Part shown: piece by piece, positions 9,124 through 17,700 of the stretch
How the letters are laid out: each line of letters begins with the position of its first letter
How positions within the stretch are numbered: position 1 is the first letter of the stretch
From: a virus
Strand: one strand, 5' to 3'
DNA: 29,917 bases
Virus record (IMG/VR): IMGVR_UViG_3300024346_000358
Coordinates: 1 to 29,917 of that record
Notes under the pieces: generated by a model
What the model was told of the DNA's origin: nothing
Seen by the model: the letters and a program-made list of their open reading frames with translations, nothing else
The model's database searches: none
Translations under genes and position numbers: made by a program

Positions 9124-9840
9124 ATGAGTCAGTATGCAGGAAATGATGTAACAAGTATAACCGGTGAAGTAGATGGACGTTATATGTATGCTCTCCGCAG
9201 AACAGATCAAGGCGAATTATTTTTTACAAAAGTTGATCAAATGGAAAACGGTGCAAGTATACAAATTAATAAACCAGGTGATCCGTTAGATAATTATAAT
9301 GATTTTGAACAAGGTATTGATTTTTACGAAGGTAGAGATCAAAATCATGAAATTGTATATCCAAACTTAAACTATGAACAAATCCGTTGGGACAATAGGC
9401 ATTTAAATTATTATATTAATGATGCTGGCGAGTTTGTGCTAGTGTTTAATGAATCACATGAATATCAAACAGATATTAGCAGTGACGGAACAACAGCATA
9501 TAACAAGAACTTTTATAATATTACTATTGCAAATGATGGAAGTTCAAATAAGTATTACTTTAATGGAATTAAGACACCGACACTTAATCTATATGAAGGA
9601 CAGACATATACATTTGGTCAAAGTATTGCTTCAAATGCTACGCATCCGTTAAGATTAAGTACCACACCAAACGGAATACATGCTGGTGGTGTAGAGTATA
9701 CAGATGGAGTTACAGTATTAGGTGTACCTGGAGTTGAAGGTAGTTATGTTAAATTTAAAGTGCCAGTTAACGCACCAACTTTATACTACTATTGCATTAA
9801 TCATAGCGGCATGGGCGGACAAATAAATACACTTACATAA
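9124..9840 (+). CDS. Virion-type protein with a C-terminal cupredoxin-like domain
   Basis: 238 residues. The ribosome site AAGGAG (9112-9117) overlaps the preceding stop. The N-terminal half (residues 1-130) is an unrecognised acidic, Tyr/Asn-rich region. From about residue 140 the sequence reads as a cupredoxin fold: PTLNLYEGQTYTF, then H174-P, then a beta-rich stretch, then VNAPTLYYYC-x2-H-x2-M. The four positions H174, C224, H227 and M230 match the type-1 copper ligand set, and the Cys-x2-His-x2-Met spacing is that of amicyanin-like proteins. There is no signal peptide, so this is probably a virion component rather than a periplasmic electron carrier. Whether it binds copper or uses only the fold is unknown. 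A ligand-less relative lies in the protein starting at 27415. Confidence 0.85.
   Translation: MSQYAGNDVTSITGEVDGRYMYALRRTDQGELFFTKVDQMENGASIQINKPGDPLDNYNDFEQGIDFYEGRDQNHEIVYPNLNYEQIRWDNRHLNYYINDAGEFVLVFNESHEYQTDISSDGTTAYNKNFYNITIANDGSSNKYYFNGIKTPTLNLYEGQTYTFGQSIASNATHPLRLSTTPNGIHAGGVEYTDGVTVLGVPGVEGSYVKFKVPVNAPTLYYYCINHSGMGGQINTLT
9822..9830 (+). promoter_or_regulatory. T4-type late promoter candidate inside a gene end
   Basis: AATAAATAC lies in the last codons of the cupredoxin-like gene (encoding part of Q-I-N-T), with its core at 9823-9829. It is 31 bases before the ATG at 9860, a spacing like that of the clearer sites at 14761 and 26957. Confidence 0.5.
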
Positions 9841-9859
9841 TTAGTGATTGGGAAAAACA

Positions 9860-12800
9860 ATGGCAGAATTTAGAATTGATAGAATTAGATTTAACTGGAA
9901 AGGTGTATGGACTGCATCAACAGCATACATTAAAGATGATGTTATAAGTTATGGTGGTAAAGTATTTGTTGCTTTAACAAATCATACTGCAAGTGCAGAC
10001 TTTAATGATGATTTAGACTTTCTTGTATCAGGAGAATCTACTCCTAAATGGGAGCAAATGGGTGATGGTCGTCAATGGAAGGGCGAATGGCAGCCAGAAG
10101 AGTTCTACAAAGTAAATGATGTTGTCAAGTACAGAGGTATACTTTATAATTGTATTGATAGCCATACTAGTGCAACAACTTTAAGTTTAGGCCTTGAATC
10201 AAACGATTCAAATTGGGCACCTTTTGCAAAGGGTGATAATTATCTTGCAACTTGGACTGCTAGTACAATATATAAAAAGAACGATTTAATTAAATACGGC
10301 GGAAGATTATATAGTTGCGTAACTGATCATACAAGTAATACTGTTGAGTTAGGTTTAGAAGCAGATCAAGCAAAATGGGCAGTTTATAATAAAAGTGATG
10401 CATGGCAAGGTGTTTGGTTAGAAAATACAAGATACAAAGTACAAGATATTATACGTTATGGTGGTAATGTATATCGTTGTATAATTGGGCATACTAGTAA
10501 CAGTGATATTAGAGAAGGTGTTGGCTCAGACTTAGGTGACGATTCAACAGCGGCAAAATGGGAATTAGTTGTCGAAGGCATTGAATTTAAAGGTGCATGG
10601 TCTGGAACACAATGGTATAAAACAAATGATATTGTAATTTATGGACCAAACTTATACATAGCAAAGCGTGGTATGAGTGGTACAGATAATTTTGATGATG
10701 TAAGCGACTGGGATATTTGGGTCCCGGGATTAGGCTATGAAGGAATATGGTCTAATAACGAAGTTTATCAACCTGGTGATTTAGTTACGTATGGCGGATA
10801 TACATATACATCATTAACAATTAATATTGGTTCAAATCCAAGTTCGCAAGGACTTGCTCAAGATGTAGGAGATTGGGAAGTATTAGTTCGCGGATATAAT
10901 TTTAAAGGCGAATGGAGTATTCTAAACCCATATGCACCAGGGGATGTTGTACGCAAAGGTGGGTACTTATACGAATCATTAGTAAATAATTTAGCAATCG
11001 AATTAGTTGAACCTGGCGACCCTGATGTTGAAGATGGTAATGCTACTAAGTGGAGATTAATACAAACTGGATTTGCTTGGATGGGCGAATGGGTAGAATC
11101 AAAAGCAACAGAAGATGGCGATAGTACATTATTTGAGTACTTACCTGGACAAGTTGTTATGGATGAAAGTGAAACTTATATTTGTAAACTACAACATTTT
11201 AGTAATATAAGAGAAGCAAGGCCAAAAGAAGATACAGATATACAATCTGGCGCTCAATTATATTGGACAAAATATGCTGGTAATAATGAAACAAGTGCAG
11301 AAAACAATGTACTACGTTACACAGGTGATATTAGAACGTATTCTACTAAAGACGATGGAAGTACAGCAGGAACATCAAGACTAGCAATCGGTCCAGCAGG
11401 CGAACTATTAAAAGTTGACGAAGATGATACATTAAAATATGATACATTATTTGAAATTAATAAAGTGTACTATGTTAGTGCTTACGGAGAAGATATTCCA
11501 ACAAACGGAATAAATCCAGCAAAGCCATTTAAGACAGTAAAATATGCATGTCAATTCCTTCAAGGTAATCTTGAAGCAAGGACGCCGGCGACAATTTTTA
11601 TAGCAACTGGAATGTACAAAGAGTTGCTTCCAATTGTTGTTCCTAGGGATACAGCATTAGTAGGCGACGAATTACGTTCAACAGTTATTATGCCAGCAGA
11701 CGGATATGAACTTGACAATATGTTCTACGTACATAATGGATCCGGCATACGTAACATGACGTTACAAGGATTATCTGGTACACTCGGCAATCCAAATGAC
11801 AATTTAACTAGGCGACCAACAGCAGGAGCATATGTTTCATTAGATCCTGCAACAGGCCCAAGTGCTGAATATGCACATATTGTAACAAAATCACCATACG
11901 TACAAAATGTAACAACATTTGGTACAGGATGTATTGGAATGAAAGTTGATGGCGATTTACATACTACTGGTAACAAATCAATTGTTGCAAACGACTTTAC
12001 ACAAATTCTAAGTGACGGTATTGGATATTGGGCTAACGCTGATGGTAAATCAGAACTTGTGTCAGTGTTTACATACTACTGTCATATTGGATATCTAGCA
12101 ACCAATGGTGGTAAAGTTCGTGCATTGAACGGAAACAACTCGTACGGAGACTATGGTTCTGTTGCAGAAGGGTTTGATGTCGAAGAAGTTCCTATTACAG
12201 CATCTGTAGATAATAGAAGTCAACAAGCACAAATTTTTGAAACATTTAATGATGGTGACAAGATACACGGTGTTTCCTATACACATGCTGGTGAAGGATA
12301 TACAACCGCACAATTAGATATTGTAGGTAATGGTGTTGGTGCTACTGCAACATTTAATGAATTTAGAACCGGCGGCGTTAAACAAATTTTTGTTACTGAA
12401 GAAGATTCAAACTTCATTGGCGGTAGTAATTACACATTTAAAGCAAACAAAGCACAAATTGGTACTCCTACTTCATTAACATTAAGTGGTGCTGACACAG
12501 GAACAGAAGCCGACTATATAGGACAGCGTTTATATATTCACGCTGGCAAAGGCGTTGGACAATATGCTGTAATTAGCGGACTTAATACTACTAATAAAGT
12601 TTGTACTGTTGTTAAAGAATCAAATGGCGAACCAGGCTGGGAACATGTAACAGGCCGTCCTATCGAAGCAACAATAAATGACACAGCACGTTATTATATT
12701 GAGCCAAGACTGTCAGTTGCTGAACCACCATACCAAGTTCCAAGTGTTACTGTAGGTGCAGAAGAGTGGTCCGATATTAAACGTGGAACTAGAAATGATG

Positions 12801-14752
12801 CAGATTTTTGGGTAGCGGCTCATCCAAATGGAGGTAGTATTAGTTCAGATGGTAACGGATTTTCAGGATTCACTAGAAGCAGTAAAAGTGGTTTAGTTGC
12901 TATTACTACTTCTGGAGCAATTTGTTTAGTTAACCCAGATGGTAATAACAATGCAGGGTCATATAGTAATGATGCTGGTTCTACATGGAGTGACACTTCG
13001 CTTGGATTAAGCGGCACACAGACAGCAACAGGTGTCGAAGCGGCATCTTCAAACGAATTTTGCGTTATGACATTTACTGATACAAATTCTCCACCAACTT
13101 CAGTTAAAACATCAACAGATGGCGGTAATAGTTGGGGATCGGCTACAGTACCAGCAGGACAATATAATGATGTTGCATACGGAAATAGTAGATGGGTAAT
13201 AGTTTCAGGAAGTGTTGCTTCCCCAAGTAATGTTGGCGCATACTCAGATGACGGAAATACTTGGGTACAATTTACACTTCCAGCATCAAGTGCTTGGTCC
13301 AAAGTAATATATGGTAAAGATAGATTTGTAGCAGTTACTAATAAAACTGACAGTAGTACAGCAGAAACAGCAGTAAGTTTTGATGGAATAACTTGGTATG
13401 CAGGTACTATGGAGCCAGGTGAGTGGACAGGCCTTGCTTATGCACAAGGACAATATGCCGCAGTAAAAAGTGACACAGGTGCAACTTCAGATGTAATTGC
13501 ATTTAGTAGAGACGGGTTCCATTGGAAAACTAAATTAATGTCAGCAGGTGCTGAAATTAGAGGCGGCATTGCAGGAGCCAGTAATTCAAGTGACTACATT
13601 GCTGTAACAAAAACACAAAATAATGCTGATAAGATAACATTTGGTTGTACAGCATTAGGAAGACCAATTGTTGGTAGTGGTAGAATTGGTACAGTTATTT
13701 TATACGAAACAGGATCTGGATATGGTGCAAGCCCTACAGTAACAGTATTTGATAATAAAAATACATTAGACGTTACTACAGATGCACAAGTTGCTAACGG
13801 AGTATTACCGCAACCTACATTTACTAACAACGGTACTGGTTATTTTAGAGCAACATCGTCGATTAATCAAAATGGTGACGGATTTGCTGATATTGTTCAA
13901 ATTGCAGATACGTTAATTTTAGATAATGTAAGCAAACTTCCAGGACCTGGAGATAATATTAGTATTCAAGGCATTGACGGAGTAACGTACTTTGTTGTTA
14001 AAATTCTAACATCAACTGGGGTACTTGGAGCGTATAAGTTAAAATTACAAATTAGTCCAAATCTAGGACGTAAAGAAGCACCAGTACACGGAGAAAATGT
14101 TACTATTAGACAACAGTATAGCCAAGTTAGATTAACAGGACACGATTTCCTAGATATTGGTACTGGTAACTTTTCAAGCACATCGTATCCTGGACTATAT
14201 GTATTTGGTTACAATCCAGATGAAAATGCTGAACCAAAACAGTTCCAAGAAGTTAGCCAATATAATGGCGGTAGAGTATTTTATACAAGTACTGACCAAG
14301 ATGGTAACTTTAGAGTTGGTGAACTGTTTGAAGTTGAACAAGCAACTGGTACAATTAGTATTAATGCTAGTTTCTTTGAACTAGACGGACTTGAAGAACT
14401 TAGACTTGGCGGGGTTGTACTCGGCGGTACAGGAGCAGTTGTTAGAGAGTTTAGTACAGATCCAACATTTGCGGCAAACTCAAATAATATTGTACCAACA
14501 CAAAGAGCAATAGGAAAATATGTAACACAGCGAGTTTCATCAGGTGGTTCAGATCTTAAAGTTAACAGATTAAACGCAGGTGATATAAGTTTCGAAGGCA
14601 ATAGAATATTTAAAGTATTAGGTGGTACTATTGATTTTACATCACCAGTTACTATTCAAGGCAATGTGTCAGGTGATATGGCAGCACAAAACTACTTTAC
14701 ATCAGGTGCGGCACCAGCACTTGGTGGAGCGCCAGGATTTGGCGATGATTAA
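9860..14752 (+). CDS. Giant CBM-like repeat / beta-helix / BNR structural protein
   Basis: 1630 residues from ATG 9860. A TTG at 9848 is in frame, but the paralogue at 14794 begins with the same MAEF...RIRF at its ATG, so 9860 is preferred. Residues about 11-475 hold eight repeats of the form W-x-G-x-W...Y...(D/G)D-(V/I)-(V/I)-x-YGG-x-x-Y...H-T-S...W, resembling CBM5/12 chitin-binding modules. Residues about 534-770 are a right-handed beta-helix (FKTVKYACQF, LLPIVVPRDTALVGDELRST, NMTLQGLSG). Residues about 1034-1223 carry five Asp-box-like motifs (STDGGNSW, SDDGNTW, SRDGFHW and others) suggesting a BNR beta-propeller-like segment. Residues about 1420-1500 hold the shared block RLTGHDFLDIGTGNFS and DQDGNFRVGELFEVEQATG. 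The C-terminus is Gly/Ala-rich. Inferred: a multi-domain glycan-recognising appendage. No depolymerase active site is evident. Confidence 0.88.
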   Translation: MAEFRIDRIRFNWKGVWTASTAYIKDDVISYGGKVFVALTNHTASADFNDDLDFLVSGESTPKWEQMGDGRQWKGEWQPEEFYKVNDVVKYRGILYNCIDSHTSATTLSLGLESNDSNWAPFAKGDNYLATWTASTIYKKNDLIKYGGRLYSCVTDHTSNTVELGLEADQAKWAVYNKSDAWQGVWLENTRYKVQDIIRYGGNVYRCIIGHTSNSDIREGVGSDLGDDSTAAKWELVVEGIEFKGAWSGTQWYKTNDIVIYGPNLYIAKRGMSGTDNFDDVSDWDIWVPGLGYEGIWSNNEVYQPGDLVTYGGYTYTSLTINIGSNPSSQGLAQDVGDWEVLVRGYNFKGEWSILNPYAPGDVVRKGGYLYESLVNNLAIELVEPGDPDVEDGNATKWRLIQTGFAWMGEWVESKATEDGDSTLFEYLPGQVVMDESETYICKLQHFSNIREARPKEDTDIQSGAQLYWTKYAGNNETSAENNVLRYTGDIRTYSTKDDGSTAGTSRLAIGPAGELLKVDEDDTLKYDTLFEINKVYYVSAYGEDIPTNGINPAKPFKTVKYACQFLQGNLEARTPATIFIATGMYKELLPIVVPRDTALVGDELRSTVIMPADGYELDNMFYVHNGSGIRNMTLQGLSGTLGNPNDNLTRRPTAGAYVSLDPATGPSAEYAHIVTKSPYVQNVTTFGTGCIGMKVDGDLHTTGNKSIVANDFTQILSDGIGYWANADGKSELVSVFTYYCHIGYLATNGGKVRALNGNNSYGDYGSVAEGFDVEEVPITASVDNRSQQAQIFETFNDGDKIHGVSYTHAGEGYTTAQLDIVGNGVGATATFNEFRTGGVKQIFVTEEDSNFIGGSNYTFKANKAQIGTPTSLTLSGADTGTEADYIGQRLYIHAGKGVGQYAVISGLNTTNKVCTVVKESNGEPGWEHVTGRPIEATINDTARYYIEPRLSVAEPPYQVPSVTVGAEEWSDIKRGTRNDADFWVAAHPNGGSISSDGNGFSGFTRSSKSGLVAITTSGAICLVNPDGNNNAGSYSNDAGSTWSDTSLGLSGTQTATGVEAASSNEFCVMTFTDTNSPPTSVKTSTDGGNSWGSATVPAGQYNDVAYGNSRWVIVSGSVASPSNVGAYSDDGNTWVQFTLPASSAWSKVIYGKDRFVAVTNKTDSSTAETAVSFDGITWYAGTMEPGEWTGLAYAQGQYAAVKSDTGATSDVIAFSRDGFHWKTKLMSAGAEIRGGIAGASNSSDYIAVTKTQNNADKITFGCTALGRPIVGSGRIGTVILYETGSGYGASPTVTVFDNKNTLDVTTDAQVANGVLPQPTFTNNGTGYFRATSSINQNGDGFADIVQIADTLILDNVSKLPGPGDNISIQGIDGVTYFVVKILTSTGVLGAYKLKLQISPNLGRKEAPVHGENVTIRQQYSQVRLTGHDFLDIGTGNFSSTSYPGLYVFGYNPDENAEPKQFQEVSQYNGGRVFYTSTDQDGNFRVGELFEVEQATGTISINASFFELDGLEELRLGGVVLGGTGAVVREFSTDPTFAANSNNIVPTQRAIGKYVTQRVSSGGSDLKVNRLNAGDISFEGNRIFKVLGGTIDFTSPVTIQGNVSGDMAAQNYFTSGAAPALGGAPGFGDD
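9890..11286 (+). repeat. Eight tandem CBM5/12-like coding repeats
   Basis: Eight units of about 50-70 residues each keep an opening W...W, a central Y-x-x-x-D-(V/I) and YGG-x-x-Y, and a closing Trp before a Gly. Units six and seven use the more canonical YQPGDLV and YAPGDVV. The last unit is longer and has lost YGG. The paralogous gene has the same number of units (14824-16131), so the array predates their duplication. Confidence 0.7.
11888..11922 (+). repeat. 35-bp direct repeat, copy 1 (in the beta-helix)
   Basis: This 35-base stretch encodes most of K-S-P-Y-V-Q-N-V-T-T-F-G and is identical to 17713-17747 in the paralogous gene, in the same orientation about 5.8 kb apart. The surrounding beta-helix is also alike at DNA level (for example a 26-base match around 12056 and 17878). 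It is a plausible substrate for recombination between the paralogues. Confidence 0.8.
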
Positions 14753-14759
14753 TAATAAT

Positions 14760-14768
14760 GATAAATAT
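14760..14768 (+). promoter_or_regulatory. T4-type late promoter candidate
   Basis: GATAAATAT lies eight bases after the stop of the preceding giant gene. Its core ends 26 bases before the ATG at 14794, and a ribosome site GGTGGAG (14781-14787) lies between. This is the best-placed of the ATAAATA sites: intergenic, short leader, correct strand. Confidence 0.75.
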
Positions 14769-14793
14769 ACAGTATATACGGGTGGAGTAACCA

Positions 14794-17700
14794 ATGGCAG
14801 AATTTAAATTAGGTAGAATCAGATTTATTTGGAAAGACGAATGGTCTGAAGCAACCACTTACTACAAAGATGATGTAGTAAGGTATGGCGGTAAAACGTT
14901 TATGTGTGTCGTAGGACACATTGCACAAACTGACTTTATGTTAGATCTAAACAATGCAACGCCAAAATGGCAAGTATTTGCAGACGGTCAAACTTGGAGA
15001 GGTGATTGGACTGCTCAAACAGTTTATAAAATTAATGATATTGTAAAATATGGTGGACAACTATATATTGCTAACACCGGACATATTTCAGACAACGATG
15101 CCATTGGTGGTCTTGAAAGTAACTTAGGTGACGATAGTACTTCAGCGTATTGGGACTTGTTTGGTGAAGGGTTTGATTACAAGGGTGATTGGGCAATTAA
15201 TACACGCTACAAAGTTAATGATATTGTTAAGTACGGTGCTCGTGTTTATATTTGTAAAACATACCATGTTAGTTCACCAAACTCAACATCAGGATTAGAA
15301 CTAAATCAATCAGCATGGGATATTATTAGTGAAGGATTTGATTGGAAAACAGATTGGGCAGTTGGAACACGTTATAGAGTTGGCGACTTAGTCAAGTATG
15401 GCGGACAGGTTTATTCTTGTAATGCAGGTCATACTTCAGCGGCAACAACAACAATAGGCTTAGAAGCAGATCAATCAAAGTGGGATTACTTTCATAAAGG
15501 TATTGAATACTTAGGTGAATGGGCAAGTGCTTATAGATATAAAATTAATGACGTTGTAAAAGATTCCGGCGGGCTTTGGATTTGTACTACACATCACACA
15601 TCAGCCATTGCTGAAAATCTAAAAACAGATGAATCAAATTGGTCGCAATTTGTTCCAGGATTAGAATTTGAAGACAACTGGGGACCGTATGCAGAGTACC
15701 AACCAGGTGATATTGTAACATACGGTGGATATTCTTATGTTGCAAAAACAAATAATACAGAGAAAAAACCTAGTATTGAAACAACAGATTGGTCTGTATT
15801 CATAACTGGGTTTAATCTTAAAGGCGACTACGGAGATGACTCTTCAGGACAAGATTATCTAACTGGTGATGTAGTAAGAGTTGGCGGATATACATATTTG
15901 GCTGTTGCAAACTCAAATGGTGTTCGCCCACCAAATACAACTTATTGGGAAAAACTTAACGAAGGAGCCCAGTGGAAAAACACTTGGACTGACGCAACAT
16001 ATTATGACTTAGGTGATGTTATTCAGCAGGGTGTGAATAGTTATATTGCAATAGCATCGCATACATCTAGTAATGGTGTAAATGATCCAGCAACTGATAC
16101 AGCAGGCAACTTTTGGAACTTCTTTAGTGGTGGTGCTGAATCTGGAAACTTAACAACCACAGGTGATATTGTTTATTACGGTGGTTCAGGTCCTGCAAGA
16201 TTACCAGTTGGTAAACCAGGTCAAGTATTAAAAGTTAATGATGCGGCAACTGCTCCAGAATGGACTTACTTTGGTCAAGTTAATCATGTGTATTATGTTG
16301 ATACACATAGCGGTGTAGACAAACCAACTCCAGACAGAGGTGTTACATTAGATAGACCATTCAAAACAGTACGCTATGCTACTGAACAAATTAGAGATGG
16401 ATCAGTTAATCAAGATGATCGTATATTAATTCAAGCAAATAGATCTTTCTTACAAGCAGAAACAACAGAATGGATTGATTACCAAATTGCAAATGCTATT
16501 AGTCCGTTTTCAGGGTCATTTACATATGACAAGGCAAAGTGTTTAAGAGACACAGGTCAAATTATTGATGCAGTTGTTTGGGATTTATCACATGGTGGTA
16601 ATGTTAGATCACGCTTATCAGCACTTTCATACTTCCAGCCAGGCGGTGCAAGTTATATCGCAGGACAACAAGGTGAAACTGTTGCGGCAATCAATTACTT
16701 AAAAAGTATTATGCCAAACATCCTTGCAAAAACAGATCCTACAGCAAACTATCAAACACTAAACAGTGTTGGTACACCGATCACTCAACAAAAACTAACA
16801 GCGTATGAAGGAACTACCGGCACAATTACAACTATTGATTCATTAATTGGTATTGTTACTGACGCAATTACAGCAGGAGTAACAACAGGTATTCCAACTG
16901 AGCGTCACGCACAGAAAACAATCTTTATAAAAACTGGTACATACGAAGAAATACTTCCAATTATTATTCCAGAAGACGTTGCACTTGTTGGAGACGAACT
17001 ACGTTCAACAAGAATTAAACCTTCACCGAGTGTAACTAGTGCGGCAGACACACCAAAAAGTATTGCGGCACTTACTAGAATTGAAGCAATAGTTAGCAAC
17101 ATTATACAAAACGTTGCTATTACAAAATCATCAGGTAACAGTGAAACACAAGTTACAACAAGACCAGCAGGCAATGCAAGTGCAGGTACTGCGGCGGCCA
17201 ACTTATTCCGTGAAATTTATGATTACCTTGACTGGGGTGTTAATGGAGCATCAGGCGATAGTACAGAACCTACTATGCGTGGATCAAACACTCCAGAAAC
17301 TTCAACAGGATATACATATGCAGTTGAAGTATTAGAAGCAAATAAAGATTTCCTTGTTGCAGAAGTACATGCTTATATTGCAGTAACTTATCCAAGTTAT
17401 ACATACACACTAGCGGCTTGTGCAAGAGATACTCTTGCATATATTGACGCAGTTAAACATGATTTGATCTATACTGGAAACTATAGATCATTACTAGCGG
17501 CAGAATATTATGTTGCATCAGTTGAAGGTTGCTTATTAGATGATATGTTCTATGCACGTAATGGTACTGGTATACGTAATATGACACTAACAGGATTATC
17601 AGGTGTATTATCTAGTGCAAATGCATATGGAACTAAACGTCCAACCTCGGGCGCATATGTAAGTTTAGATCCAGGTTGGGGGCCAGCACATACAGAAGCA

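Noticed and set aside
9848-9859. TTG at 9848 as the start of the giant gene.
   Set aside because: The paralogue starts with MAEF at the equivalent ATG (9860 here), so the extra MGKT is unlikely.
12780-13620. A phage-borne sialidase.
   Set aside because: Asp-boxes alone do not make an enzyme; no Arg triad or Tyr/Glu nucleophile arrangement was visible.
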